Below are positions 1-8,548 of a stretch of DNA of 64,000 bases, piece after piece; the first letter of the stretch is position 1; each line of letters opens with the position of its first letter. The position numbers and the translations under genes were made by a program. This DNA is from Knoellia flava TL1 (lineage in GTDB: Bacteria > Actinomycetota > Actinomycetes > Actinomycetales > Dermatophilaceae): NCBI RefSeq assembly GCF_000768675.1, contig NZ_AVPI01000045.1, forward strand, positions 97,666 to 161,665. The letters are read 5' to 3'. The notes under the pieces are model-generated. The model saw only the letters and a list, made by a program, of their open reading frames with translations, searched no databases and was not told where the DNA came from.

Positions 1-1415
1 AGGCGGCGCTCCTCGTCGTTGCTCGCGTGGCGCTGCTCGTCGCGTCCCTCCTCGTAGGCAGCGAGGAAGCCGCGGAAGGTGATGACGGTGCCGCTGGCGG
101 TGAACTCGACCCGCTCGGCCGGGGCGCCGGCGGCGAGGTCGGCGCCGAGACGGACGGTCGCGGTCGAGCCGCGCGCGTCGGCCATCTGCGAGGCGATGGT
201 GCGCTTCCAGATGAGCTCGTAGAGGGCGAACTCGTCGCCGCGCAGCTCGCCGGCGACCTGTGCCGGGGTGCGGAACCGGTCGCCCGCGGGACGGATCGCC
301 TCGTGGGCCTCCTGCGCGTTCTTGACCTTCTTGGCGTAGTTGCGCGGGGCATCGGGGACGTAGTCGCCGCCGTAAAGGTCACGCGCCTGCTGGCGGGCCG
401 CGGTGAGCGCCGACTGCGACAGGGCCGTCGAGTCGGTGCGCATGTAGGTGATGTAGCCGTTCTCGTAGAGCCGCTGCGCCACGCGCATCGCGTTCTTGCT
501 CGACAGCCGGAGCTTGCGCGAGGCCTCCTGCTGGAGCGTCGACGTCGTGAACGGTGCGCTCGGACGACGGGTGTAGGGCTTCTCGGCGACCGAGACGACC
601 GACACGTCCGCCGACATCACGGCGGTGGCGATGCCCGTCGCGGCCGTCTCGTCGAGGTGGGCGACGTCGCCCTTGAGGCGGCCGTCGTCGCCGAAGTCGC
701 GACCAGAGGCGACGCGGCGACCGTCGACCGACGACAGGCGGGCGGTGAACGCCGACGTCTCCGCGTCGGGCGTGAAGTCGCCCTCGACGTCCCAGTAGTT
801 GGCAGAGCGGAAGGCCATCCGCTCGCGCTCGCGCTCGACGACCATGCGGGTCGCGACCGACTGGACGCGGCCGGCGGACAGGCCCGCCTTGACCTTGCGC
901 CACAGGACCGGCGAGATCTCGTAGCCGTAGAGGCGGTCGAGGATCCGGCGGGTCTCCTGGGCGTCGACGAGCGCGGTGTCGAGGTCGCGGGTGTTGGAGG
1001 CGGCGCGCTGGATGGCCTCCTTGGTGATCTCGTGGAAGACCATCCGCTTGACCGGGACCCGCGGCTGGAGGGTCTCGAGGAGGTGCCACGCGATGGCCTC
1101 GCCCTCGCGGTCCTCATCGGTGGCGAGGTAGAGCTCGTCGGCGTTCTTGAGCAGGCGCTTGAGCTCGGCGACCTTCTTCTTCTTGTCGCTGTCGACGACG
1201 TAGTAGGGCTCGAAGTCGTTGTCGACGTCGACGCCGAACTTGCCGAACGGCCCCTTCTTGATCTCGGCGGGCATCTCCGACGGGGTCGGGATGTCGCGGA
1301 TGTGGCCGACGGACGCCTCGACGTCCCAGTCGGCGCCGAGGTAGCCGGCGATGGTCTTGGCCTTGGCCGGGGACTCGACGATGACGAGCTTGCGGCCCGT
1401 TCCTGCGGGGCTCAT
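1..1415 (-). CDS. topA: DNA topoisomerase I, N-terminal part (cut by window edge)
   Basis: Type IA topoisomerase that relaxes negative supercoils through a transient 5'-phosphotyrosine. About 471 codons are present; the C-terminus lies beyond base 1. The Toprim domain opens with KLVIVESPAKAKTIAGYLG near residue 9 and carries the acidic DEDREGEAIAWH motif near residue 100. The catalytic tyrosine lies in GYITYMRTDS, about residue 323. The start is ATG at 1415, reading MSPAGTGRKL. The gene is transcribed leftward, separated from aroE by about 90 bp. Family identity is certain from the two motif blocks; only the C-terminal Lys/zinc region cannot be judged. Confidence 0.97.
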   Translation of the reverse strand, partial: MSPAGTGRKLVIVESPAKAKTIAGYLGADWDVEASVGHIRDIPTPSEMPAEIKKGPFGKFGVDVDNDFEPYYVVDSDKKKKVAELKRLLKNADELYLATDEDREGEAIAWHLLETLQPRVPVKRMVFHEITKEAIQRAASNTRDLDTALVDAQETRRILDRLYGYEISPVLWRKVKAGLSAGRVQSVATRMVVERERERMAFRSANYWDVEGDFTPDAETSAFTARLSSVDGRRVASGRDFGDDGRLKGDVAHLDETAATGIATAVMSADVSVVSVAEKPYTRRPSAPFTTSTLQQEASRKLRLSSKNAMRVAQRLYENGYITYMRTDSTALSQSALTAARQQARDLYGGDYVPDAPRNYAKKVKNAQEAHEAIRPAGDRFRTPAQVAGELRGDEFALYELIWKRTIASQMADARGSTATVRLGADLAAGAPAERVEFTASGTVITFRGFLAAYEEGRDEQRHASNDEERR

Positions 1416-1502
1416 GGCGCACCTGTCCTTTGCTGATCACCTCGTGCAGCGGATTCGTCGCTGCTCCGACGAGGGGAACGGGAGTGACGGTACAGCCTCC
1501 GC

Positions 1503-2357
1503 TCAGGGTGTCGAGTCCAGCCCCAGCACCTCGGACAGCCTCGCCCGCATGACCTCGCGGTCCGGCGAGACGCCGTGCCACAGCTCGATCGCCACTGCCC
1601 CCTGGGCCACGAGCATGCCCAGGCCGTCGAGCGTCGCCCCGCCCCTGCGCTCCGCTTCGCACAGGTATGCCGTCCGCGGAGGGTTGGGGATGACGTCCGC
1701 CACGAGGAGGTCAGGACGGAGGGTGTCGGGGTCGACCGGGACCATCGCCTCGGCGTCCCCCAGCCCGAGGGAGGTGGCGTTGACGACGACGTCGGCGCTG
1801 GCGGGGACGGCATACGGGCCGGTCCACGGCTGGAAGTCCGCCTCGGCGGGGGTGCGGTCGGCGACGAGCACCGCGAGCGCCTGCCCGCGACTCTCGTTGC
1901 GGTTGACGACGGTGATGCGCGCCGCGCCGGCGAGGGCCGCCTCGACCGCGATGGCCCGGCCCGCGCCGCCCGCGCCGAGAACGACGACGTGGGTGCCGGC
2001 CGGGTGACGCACCTCGCGCATCGCCTCGACGAATCCGCGGCCGTCGGTGTTCTCCCCGATGAGCGAGCCGTCGCGGGCGACGACGCAGTTGACGGCGCCG
2101 ATGAGGTCCGCGGACTCGCCGAGCCCGTCGAGGTGGTCGATGACGGCGACCTTGTGGGGCATCGAGCAGTTGAAGCCGACCCAGCCCATCGCCCTCGCCC
2201 CGAGGACGGCGTCGCCGAGGTCGGCCGACGAGACGTCGACGTTGACGTAGCGGGCGTCGAGCCCCGCGGCGGCATAGGCCGCCTCGACCATCGCCACGGT
2301 GGGGTTGTCGTCGGCGGGGGTCGAGAAGGAGCCGGTCAGCGCGCTGAGGAAGCTCAT
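1503..2357 (-). CDS. aroE: shikimate dehydrogenase family protein
   Basis: 284 aa, NADP-dependent reduction of 3-dehydroshikimate in the aromatic amino acid pathway is the expected reaction. Visible family blocks are CSMPHKVAV (catalytic Lys), ENTDGRGF (Asp partner), the Rossmann GAGGAGRAI, NATSLG, and the C-terminal DGLGMLVAQGA. The N-terminal substrate loop reads TGSFSTPADDNP rather than the usual S-K-S-P-x-L-H-N, so it may be one of the divergent AroE-like paralogues. Start ATG 2357 is chosen over upstream in-frame codons because it has a good ribosome site (GAAGGTGG) and matches family length. It diverges from the MerR gene. Confidence 0.85.
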   Translation of the reverse strand: MSFLSALTGSFSTPADDNPTVAMVEAAYAAAGLDARYVNVDVSSADLGDAVLGARAMGWVGFNCSMPHKVAVIDHLDGLGESADLIGAVNCVVARDGSLIGENTDGRGFVEAMREVRHPAGTHVVVLGAGGAGRAIAVEAALAGAARITVVNRNESRGQALAVLVADRTPAEADFQPWTGPYAVPASADVVVNATSLGLGDAEAMVPVDPDTLRPDLLVADVIPNPPRTAYLCEAERRGGATLDGLGMLVAQGAVAIELWHGVSPDREVMRARLSEVLGLDSTP

Positions 2358-2427
2358 GAGCCACCTTCCCACCGCGGGAGGTGGGTCCGCCATGGGTCGG
2401 GAGTGGGCGGCATACGGAGAAGTCGGC

Positions 2428-2458
2428 TTGACCCTCACGCGACGTGAGCCGCCACGGT
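2428..2458 (+). promoter_or_regulatory. MerR/TipA-type operator-promoter with 19-bp spacer
   Basis: TTGACC (2428-2433) and CACGGT (2453-2458) are separated by 19 bp, the elongated spacing typical of MerR-controlled promoters. The dyad CTCACG-CGA-CGTGAG (2434-2448) lies in the spacer. The -10-like hexamer ends 6 nt before the ATG at 2465, so the transcript is probably leaderless and autoregulated. Confidence 0.75.
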
Positions 2459-2464
2459 GGACCC

Positions 2465-3253
2465 ATGACCACGACACGAGAGACTGTGAGGGTGGACGAG
2501 CTGCTCACGGTGGGCCAGGTGGCGCAGACCTTCGGCGTGACGGTGCGAACGCTGCACCACTACGACGAGATCGGCCTGCTCAGCCCGTCGGAGCGCTCGC
2601 ACGCCGGCTACCGGCTCTACACCGCCGAGGACCTCGAGCGGCTCGCGACGATCGTCACCTACCGGCGGCTCGACCTGCCGCTCGACGAGGTCGCGGCGCT
2701 GCTGCGGGGTGACGGCTCGACGCTGGAGCACCTGCGGCGTCAGCGTGACGCGGTCCTGCACAGGGTCGAGGAGCTGCACGGGCTCGTCGACGCGATCGAC
2801 CGAGCGATGGAGAGAGAGATGAACGAGCAGCCGGCCACCCACGAGGAGCTCAAGGAGATCTTCGGCGACGGCTTCACCGACGAGTACCGGGCCGAGGCGC
2901 AGGAGCGCTGGGGCGAGACCGACGCGTGGAAGCAGTCGGCTCGCCGGACGAAGGGCTACACGAAGGCGGACTGGGAGCGGATCAGGGCCGAGGGTGACGC
3001 CGTCAACGCCGCCTTCGTCGCGGCACTCGAGGCGGGCCACCCGGCGACGTCGACCGAGGCGATGGACGCGGCCGAGGCCCACCGGGTCCAGATCGACACG
3101 TGGTTCTACGACTGCAGCCACGACTTCCAGAAGGGCCTCGCCGACATGTACGTCGCCGACCCGCGGTTCACGAAGACCTACGAGGACCTCGCACCGGGGC
3201 TCGCCGCGTACGTGAGGGACGCGATCCACGCGAACGCGGACCGCCACGCCTGA
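2465..3253 (+). CDS. MerR-family regulator with TipAS-like ligand domain
   Basis: 262 aa. Residues about 9-75 form a MerR winged helix (LLTVGQVAQTFGVTVRTLHHYDEIGLLSPSER...GYRLY). A helical dimerisation segment follows, then from about residue 125 a TipAS-like antibiotic-recognition domain (HEELKEIFGDGF, WKQSARRTKGYTKADW, DMYVADPRFTKTYED). TipAL-type proteins bind thiopeptides or other amphipathic drugs and activate their own promoter; the ligand here is unknown. ATG 2465 is preferred to GTG 2444 because the 19-bp-spaced promoter places the start of transcription on it. No efflux gene adjoins it; tmk follows after a hairpin. Confidence 0.88.
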   Translation: MTTTRETVRVDELLTVGQVAQTFGVTVRTLHHYDEIGLLSPSERSHAGYRLYTAEDLERLATIVTYRRLDLPLDEVAALLRGDGSTLEHLRRQRDAVLHRVEELHGLVDAIDRAMEREMNEQPATHEELKEIFGDGFTDEYRAEAQERWGETDAWKQSARRTKGYTKADWERIRAEGDAVNAAFVAALEAGHPATSTEAMDAAEAHRVQIDTWFYDCSHDFQKGLADMYVADPRFTKTYEDLAPGLAAYVRDAIHANADRHA

Positions 3254-3281
3254 GCCGCGTCTCAACTTTTGCTCCCCGTGC

Positions 3282-3334
3282 GGGAACCTTGAGGGTCCGG
3301 ACGGAACATTTCCCTCCGGACCCTCAAGGTTCCC
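3282..3334. terminator. 20-bp perfect hairpin after the MerR gene
   Basis: A perfect 20-bp inverted repeat (3282-3301 and 3315-3334) with a 13-nt loop and no T tract. It lies 28 bp after the MerR stop and 80 bp before tmk, so it most likely ends MerR transcription. The segment TCCCTCCGGA is also repeated directly at 3311 and 3331. Confidence 0.75.
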
Positions 3335-3415
3335 TCCGGATGGCTGACACAGCGCCCGTATGCCGTCCGCTCGCCGCGGTGCCCGCGTGTCGTCGCGCTC
3401 GCCTAGGCTCGGCCC

Positions 3416-4048
3416 GTGAGCGGACAGGGACTCTTCCTCGCCTTCGAGGGTGGCGACGGCGCGGGCAAGTCGACCCAGGTGCGCCTGCTGGCCGAGGCCC
3501 TCGAGGCGCTGGGGCGCGAGGTCGTCGTGACCCGCCAGCCCGGTGGCACCGAGCTCGGTGCCGCGATCCGCGACCTCGTCCTCCACGGTGACCACGTCTC
3601 GCCGCGGGCCGAGGCGCTGCTCTTCGCCGCCGACAAGGCGCACCACGTCGACCAGCTCATCCGGCCGGCGATGGACCGGGGCGCCGTCGTCGTGACCGAC
3701 CGCTACACCGACTCGTCCGTCGCCTACCAGGGCGCCGGCCGCGACCTCGGCGCGGTCGAGGTCCACGACCTCCAGATGTGGGCGGTCGACTCCCTGCTGC
3801 CCGACCTCACCGTCATCGTCGACGTCTCCTCCGAGGAGGGGCGCCGACGCCGTGGCGAGGTCCACGACCGGCTCGAGTCCGAGGCCGACACCTTCCACGA
3901 CGCGATCCGCCACCACTTCCTCGCCATGGCGCAGGGTGCGCCGGAGCGCTACCTCGTCGTCGACGGCACGCTGCCGCCCGACGAGATCCACGCCGCCGTC
4001 ATGGGCCGGCTGCAGTCCTCGGGCCTGCTCGACGGGGGTGCCGGATGA
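3416..4048 (+). CDS. tmk: thymidylate kinase
   Basis: 210 aa; phosphorylates dTMP to dTDP. The P-loop EGGDGAGKST lies at residues 10-19, the DR(Y) motif VVVTDRYTDSSVAYQG follows, and the lid region SSEEGRRRRGEVHDR is Arg-rich. Length is normal for the family. The GTG start is preceded by TAGGCT at 3404-3409, six nt upstream, so the message is probably leaderless. It overlaps holB by 4 nt (ATGA), a common actinobacterial tmk-holB operon linking dTTP supply with the replisome clamp loader. Confidence 0.96.
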   Translation: MSGQGLFLAFEGGDGAGKSTQVRLLAEALEALGREVVVTRQPGGTELGAAIRDLVLHGDHVSPRAEALLFAADKAHHVDQLIRPAMDRGAVVVTDRYTDSSVAYQGAGRDLGAVEVHDLQMWAVDSLLPDLTVIVDVSSEEGRRRRGEVHDRLESEADTFHDAIRHHFLAMAQGAPERYLVVDGTLPPDEIHAAVMGRLQSSGLLDGGAG

Positions 4049-5184
4049 GCGTCTGGCGCGACGTCATCGGCCAGGAGCCGGCCGTCGCCACGCTCTCGCG
4101 GGCGGTCGAGGACCCCGCCGCGATGACGCACGCCTGGCTGCTCACCGGCCCTCCGGGGTCGGGGCGCTCGGTCGCGGCGCGGGCGTTCGCCGCGGCGCTG
4201 CAGTGCCCGTCCGGCGGCTGCGGCGAGTGCCGCGAGTGCCGGACGGCCGCCGACGGCACCCACGCCGACGTCGACGTCATCGCGACCGAGGGGCTGTCGA
4301 TCAAGGTCGAGCAGGCCCGCGATCTCGTCGCCCTCGCCCAGCACCGCCCGTCGCTCGGCCGGTGGCGCGTCATCATCGTCGAGGACGCCGACCGCCTCAC
4401 CGAGCGCGCCGCCGACGCCCTCCTCAAGGCCCTCGAGGAGCCCGTCCCGCGCACCGTCTGGATGCTCTGCGCGCCCTCCGTCGAGGACGTCATCATCACG
4501 ATCCGCTCGCGCTCGCGGCACGTGCGACTGCGCACGCCGTCGGTCGAGGCCGTCGCGGACCTCCTCGTGCGCCGCGACGGGGTCGACCCGCCGATGGCGA
4601 TGTATGCCGCCCGCGCGTCGCAGTCGCACGTCGGCCTCGCGCGCCGGCTGGCTCGCGACGAGCACGCCCGCATCCGCCGCCACGACGTCATCACCCTGAC
4701 GACGAAGATCCGCTCCGTCGGAGACGCCATCGACGCGGCGTCCGACCTCTCCACGATCGCGACCGAGGAGTCGCAGGCCTCCTCCGCCGAGCGCGACGCG
4801 GCCGAGAGGACGCGGCTCATGGAGGTGCTCGGCGCGGACCCGACCGCTCGGACCCAGCCGCCGCACATCCGCTCCCAGCTCGCCTCGCTGGAGAAGGAGC
4901 AGAAGGCCCGCGCCACCCGCTTCTCGCGCGACATGGTCGACCGCTCGCTCGTCGACCTCCTCTCGGTCTACCGCGACGCCCTCGTCCTGCGCACCGGCGC
5001 GCCCACCGCCCTCGTCAACGAGGACTCCCGCCAGACGGTCCAGCAGGTCGCCCAGGTCCTGTCGTCCGAGCGGCTCCTCGTCGCGATGGACGCCATCGGC
5101 ACCGCCCGCGAGCGCATCGCCGCCAACGTCCAGCCGCTGCTGGCCCTCGAGGCGATGGCCCTCGACCTGCGCCTGCCGCGCTGA
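4045..5184 (+). CDS. holB: DNA polymerase III subunit delta prime
   Basis: 379 aa clamp-loader subunit. The modified P-loop GPPGSGRS (residues about 32-39) has Arg in place of the catalytic Lys, as expected for the non-hydrolysing delta-prime subunit. A zinc module is formed by cysteines in CPSGGCGECRECR. The Walker B-like sequence VEDADRL and the sensor region ALLKALEEP follow. It is translationally coupled to tmk by ATGA. The C-terminal 150 residues are a helical collar domain without catalytic motifs. Confidence 0.93.
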   Translation: MSVWRDVIGQEPAVATLSRAVEDPAAMTHAWLLTGPPGSGRSVAARAFAAALQCPSGGCGECRECRTAADGTHADVDVIATEGLSIKVEQARDLVALAQHRPSLGRWRVIIVEDADRLTERAADALLKALEEPVPRTVWMLCAPSVEDVIITIRSRSRHVRLRTPSVEAVADLLVRRDGVDPPMAMYAARASQSHVGLARRLARDEHARIRRHDVITLTTKIRSVGDAIDAASDLSTIATEESQASSAERDAAERTRLMEVLGADPTARTQPPHIRSQLASLEKEQKARATRFSRDMVDRSLVDLLSVYRDALVLRTGAPTALVNEDSRQTVQQVAQVLSSERLLVAMDAIGTARERIAANVQPLLALEAMALDLRLPR

Positions 5185-5249
5185 GTCCGGGGTCCGGCCG
5201 GGTGCAGGCGTGGGCGACGCCACGGCTGACGCGGAAACCTGCGATCGTC

Positions 5250-5263
5250 CCGGTTGCAACCGG
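5250..5263. promoter_or_regulatory. 14-bp perfect palindrome, operator-like
   Basis: CCGGTTGCAACCGG is a perfect palindrome about 83 bp upstream of the hydrolase start codon at 5346. Palindromes with a central TTGCAA are typical of LacI-family operators, but no regulator gene is nearby and the ligand is unknown. Confidence 0.4.
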
Positions 5264-5345
5264 CAAGGTCCGCGACAACCGCGTCACGTGGAGCGCGGAC
5301 CGGGCAGGACGGCATACCTCAGGTTCGACCCGTAGGGTCGACGCC

Positions 5346-6890
5346 ATGCGTCGCGTGTCCCTCCCCGCCGCCCTCGTCGCGGTCGCCCTCCTCGCCTCGG
5401 GCTGCTCGAGCATCGGCGACCTCCTCGACCGCGGGGCGCCCGCGCCGTCGTGGTCGCCGCAGGAGCCCCCGAAGGGCATGGAGGGCATGGACGAGTTCTA
5501 CGAGCAGCGGCTGCAGTGGGAGGACTGCGGCGGTGGCGAGTGTGCGCGGCTCAGCGTGCCGCAGAGCTATGCCGAGCCGGACGGCGACACCATCGAGGTC
5601 GCCGTGCTCAAGGTGCCGGCTCGCCGGGGGTCCCAGCGGATCGGCTCGCTCGTCGTCAACCCGGGAGGGCCGGGAGGGTCGGGCGTCGACTACGCGCAGG
5701 CCGCGGACTTCATCGTGGGGTCCGCGGTGCGCCAGCGGTTCGACGTCGTCGGGTTCGACCCGCGCGGCGTCGGGCGCTCGGCGCCGATCGACTGCGTGAC
5801 CGACCCCGAGCTCGACGCCTTCCTCGGCCAGGACCCGACGCCCGACGACAGCGCCGAGCAGCAGGAGTTCGCGGCCAACGCCAAGGGTTTCGCCGACGAC
5901 TGCGGCACCAACGCCGGCCCACTGCTCGGGCACGTCTCGACCGTCGACGCCGCGAAGGACATGGACGTCCTGCGCGCGGCCCTCGGCGAGCAGAAGCTGC
6001 ACTACCTCGGCAAGTCCTACGGCACCTACCTCGGCGCGACGTATGCCGGCCTGTTCCCGCAGCTCGTCGGGCGCTTCGTTCTCGACGGTGTCGTCGCTCC
6101 GGACCTCACGGCGCAGGAGGTCAACCTCGGCCAGGCCAAGGGATTCGAGACCGCGACCCGTGCGTGGGCGCAGTTCTGCATCGACAAGGGGGAGTGCCCG
6201 CTCGGGGGTTCGGTCGACGAGGTCATGCAGGGTATCCGGGACTTCCTCGGGGACGTCGACGAGACGCCGCTGACGAGGACCGGCGACCCGGTGGTCACGA
6301 GGCTCACCGAGGGGTGGGCCTCGACCGGGATCGCGGCCGCGATGTACGACGAGGGCATGTGGGACGGGCTGGTCGAGGCGATGCGCGCCGCGCTCAAGGG
6401 CGACGGCTCCGAGCTCATGGGGCTCGCGAACCAGTACGCCGACCGCAACCCCGGTGGCGGCTACAGCGGCAACATCATGGAGGTCATCTACGCCGTCAAC
6501 TGCCTCGACAAGCCCGAGTCCGACTCGGTCGAGGAGCACGCGAAGGCGGCGGAGGCCTCGCGCGCCGAGGCGCCCACGTGGGGCCCGTTCCTCATGTGGT
6601 CCTCGCTCACCTGCGGCTCGTGGCCGGTGAAGACCGAGCGGTCCTCGGAGCCGCCGGCGAAGATCACCGCCGAGGGTGCCCCGCCGATCGTCGTCGTGGG
6701 CACGACCCGCGACCCGGCGACGCCCTACGAGTGGTCGGTGCGCCTGCACGACCAGCTCGCGGCGTCGTCGCTCATCACCTACGACGGCGACGGGCACACG
6801 GCATACATGCGTGCCAACGACTGTGTCGACAAGCCGATCGACGAGTTCTACGTCAAGGGGACCGTGCCGCGAGACGGCCTGCGCTGCTGA
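5346..6890 (+). CDS. secreted lipoprotein alpha/beta hydrolase (TAP-like peptidase family)
   Basis: 514 aa. The lipobox LLASGC gives a lipid-anchored Cys near residue 20. The hydrolase core shows the oxyanion-hole segment NPGGPGGSG, then GFDPRGVGRS, and the nucleophile elbow GKSYGTYLG (Ser). The C-terminal TAP-like region contains VVGTTRDPATPYEW (catalytic Asp) and DGDGHTAY (His). These proteins resemble Streptomyces tripeptidyl aminopeptidases SlpD/SlpE and act outside the membrane on peptides or esters; the substrate cannot be predicted. TAGGGT at 5333-5338 lies 7 nt before ATG, suggesting leaderless transcription. It is monocistronic, followed by tRNA-Thr. Confidence 0.87.
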   Translation: MRRVSLPAALVAVALLASGCSSIGDLLDRGAPAPSWSPQEPPKGMEGMDEFYEQRLQWEDCGGGECARLSVPQSYAEPDGDTIEVAVLKVPARRGSQRIGSLVVNPGGPGGSGVDYAQAADFIVGSAVRQRFDVVGFDPRGVGRSAPIDCVTDPELDAFLGQDPTPDDSAEQQEFAANAKGFADDCGTNAGPLLGHVSTVDAAKDMDVLRAALGEQKLHYLGKSYGTYLGATYAGLFPQLVGRFVLDGVVAPDLTAQEVNLGQAKGFETATRAWAQFCIDKGECPLGGSVDEVMQGIRDFLGDVDETPLTRTGDPVVTRLTEGWASTGIAAAMYDEGMWDGLVEAMRAALKGDGSELMGLANQYADRNPGGGYSGNIMEVIYAVNCLDKPESDSVEEHAKAAEASRAEAPTWGPFLMWSSLTCGSWPVKTERSSEPPAKITAEGAPPIVVVGTTRDPATPYEWSVRLHDQLAASSLITYDGDGHTAYMRANDCVDKPIDEFYVKGTVPRDGLRC

Positions 6891-7012
6891 GGCACCCGCG
6901 TCTGGTGGCGACGGTCGTCGTGGCGTCGTGACGTCAGGTTGCGCTCCCGATTTCGGGAAGGCCGGGGTTGTTCGTATACTCGTGCGTCGTGCTGGACCTC
7001 GTCCGGCACCAC

Positions 7013-7089
7013 GCCGCTTTAGCTCAGTCGGCCAGAGCGATTCACTCGTAATGAATAGGTCGTCGGTTCGATTCCGACAAGCGGCTCCA
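7013..7089 (+). tRNA. tRNA-Thr (anticodon CGT)
   Basis: The acceptor stem GCCGCTT pairs with AAGCGGC, the anticodon stem ATTCA/TGAAT encloses CTCGTAA with anticodon CGT (reads ACG), and the T arm is GTCGG-TTCGATT-CCGAC. CCA is encoded at 7087-7089. A TATACT -10-like hexamer lies at 6975-6980. Confidence 0.97.
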
Positions 7090-7105
7090 CGCAACACCGC
7101 AGGTC

Positions 7106-7135
7106 AGGCCCTCGGGACATCGCTCCCGGGGGCCT
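7106..7135 (+). terminator. hairpin after tRNA-Thr
   Basis: A 12-bp stem with one G-T pair (AGGCCCTCGGGA with TCCCGGGGGCCT) and a 6-nt loop begins 17 nt after the tRNA and is followed by TCTGC. It probably ends the tRNA transcript. Confidence 0.7.
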
Positions 7136-7214
7136 TCTGCATGCCGCGGTCCGGTGCCGCAGAGCGAGGCCCCCGCCCGACAGCGCGGACAGGGGCCAAG
7201 GCCGGGGGAGATGC

Positions 7215-7661
7215 CTAGCTCGTGATGTGGATGCTCAGCCCCTGTCCGGAGAGGATGAGGTCGTAGGTGACCGACTCGATGACGACGGTCTGCCCTCCGG
7301 GGCAGTCGAGCGTCGACAGCGGCGAGACGGTGAACGAGACGTTGGTGCGGCCGTTGCGGACCGGGAACGTGCCGCTCTCCTCGACCGCGACCGTCTCCTC
7401 CTTGTTGTCCGCTGCGGGGTTCTTGCCGCCGCGGTTGTAGCACTGCGAGAAGACGTCGACCGTGCCGTCCAGGGCGAAGGTGGCGCTCGGGACGTTGCCC
7501 AGGCCTGCGATGGAGGCGGTGATGACGAGGGAGTTGCCGTCCCGGGTGACCGTGGGGCCCTTCACCACGTGGGCGTTGCCAGCCTGTGCGGGGCCTGCAA
7601 CGAGGCCGAGCGTGAGGACCGTGAGGACGACGATGAAGAAACGCTTCGCGATGGAATGCAT
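7215..7661 (-). CDS. small secreted protein of unknown function
   Basis: 148 aa. A classical signal peptide (MHSIAKRFFIVVLTVLTLGLVAGPAQA) is followed by a roughly 120-residue mature domain rich in beta-prone Val/Thr/Ser, with cysteines in QCYNRGGKN and LDCPGGQT that could form one disulfide. I recognise no family motif; the composition suggests an extracellular beta-sandwich. AGGAG about 7 nt upstream supports ATG 7661. It stands alone between tRNA-Thr and a long gene-free stretch on its upstream side. Confidence 0.8.
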   Translation of the reverse strand: MHSIAKRFFIVVLTVLTLGLVAGPAQAGNAHVVKGPTVTRDGNSLVITASIAGLGNVPSATFALDGTVDVFSQCYNRGGKNPAADNKEETVAVEESGTFPVRNGRTNVSFTVSPLSTLDCPGGQTVVIESVTYDLILSGQGLSIHITS

Positions 7662-8080
7662 CGGAGCTCCTGATGACTGTGGTGTGACATGAGGCCCGGC
7701 CGGCTCGCGGAGCCGGCCGTGAGCGGGAGAGCGGGGTGCACCCGGACACCAATGGTCCGGAGGCCGCGTGCACGGTGGCGCGCGCCCTGTGCTCCCGGCT
7801 CGCGTGGTGATCGTCGGAGCGACACCGACCTCCAGCCGGTGAGCCCGGTGTCCTCCGTTGCACACAGTGCTCTCCGCGTCGGAGTGCCGCCATGACGAGT
7901 TCGGGGTCGTCCGACAGGCAGCGGACCCGCCGCCGCGGAGTGCCAGCCGGGGGATGGGGCACCGCCCACCCGCAGTGGTCAGCCTCGACACGGATGCCAT
8001 AGCCCCTCTCGGGCTCGACGGACTGTGCGGACGCACGTCGAAGCAGGGTCGCGGCTGGAGCGCCCGGGCGGTGCGCTCGC
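7662..8080. other. gene-free stretch with one hairpin
   Basis: About 420 bp without a credible coding region; reading frames here lack start signals and have shadow-like composition. It holds a perfect 10-bp stem with a 3-nt loop (7697-7706 and 7710-7719), which may end the leftward transcript arriving from 8081-8467. The rest contains nothing I recognise. Confidence 0.5.
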
Positions 8081-8467
8081 TCAGCGCGGGACGGGAGGGC
8101 GCCCTGCGCGGGCCGACCCGGTCGACGCTGGGACCACGCCCGCGCCGGAGCCATCGACGGCCTCACGCAGGGCTCCCGCCAGTGACGTCATCGCCCGGTG
8201 CTGGCTTCGCTCGAAGTGGATGGTCTCGACCTCGACACCACCCTGGGAGGGCCCCTCGAGGTGGAGGGTGAGCCGGCCGCGTCGCAGCAAGCGCGGGGGT
8301 GTGAGCTTCACCGCCCGCACGTTGCTCACCGGCATCACCCGCTGGGTCCAGCCACCCGCCGCGCGCTGACCGAGACGGGAGGGTGTGAGACGCACGAGGC
8401 TGAGACTGTCGCCGATGAGCGTGAGCATCCAGAGGTGCCCGCGAACGCTGTGGTTCTGCATGTCCAT
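8081..8467 (-). CDS. small uncharacterised protein, possibly PH-like (DUF4429-like)
   Basis: 128 aa. The core reads SVRGHLWMLTLIGDSLSLVRLTPS, then RVMPVSNVRAVKLTP and GRLTLHLEG, alternating short beta-strand-like segments that recall bacterial PH/DUF4429-type domains; this is a weak resemblance. The last 25 residues are Gly/Ala/Arg-rich and probably disordered. AAGGGGGT 6-7 nt upstream supports ATG 8467 over the upstream in-frame GTG. A strong hairpin (8497-8533) and two tiny reading frames lie immediately 5', which could be a leader/attenuator arrangement. Confidence 0.6.
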   Translation of the reverse strand: MDMQNHSVRGHLWMLTLIGDSLSLVRLTPSRLGQRAAGGWTQRVMPVSNVRAVKLTPPRLLRRGRLTLHLEGPSQGGVEVETIHFERSQHRAMTSLAGALREAVDGSGAGVVPASTGSARAGRPPVPR

Positions 8468-8496
8468 GACGTACCCCCTTCGCCGGCGAGGCACGC

Positions 8497-8533
8497 ACAC
8501 GGCCTCGCACCTGACCAAGGTGCGAGGCCGTGT
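8497..8533 (-). terminator. 16-bp perfect hairpin in the leader of the 8081-8467 gene
   Basis: A 16-bp perfect stem (8497-8512 with 8518-8533) closes a 5-nt loop. It sits 30 nt upstream of the start codon of the leftward gene and 15 nt after the stop of a 17-codon frame, the geometry of a terminator or attenuator. Confidence 0.6.
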
Positions 8534-8548
8534 CGGTCGGTGCGTCGG

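Noticed and set aside
27..1436. Long open frame on the plus strand opposite topA
   Set aside because: It is the complement of a clear topoisomerase I sequence and has Leu/Val/Gly/Arg-rich shadow composition; similar long antisense frames accompany most genes here because of the high GC content.
5319..7097. 592-codon minus-strand frame starting in tRNA-Thr and covering the hydrolase
   Set aside because: Its start reads through the tRNA and the rest is antisense to a well-supported lipoprotein hydrolase.
7689..8080. Additional genes in the 7.7-8.1 kb gap
   Set aside because: Frames on both strands lack ribosome sites or leaderless promoters and show no domain-like pattern.
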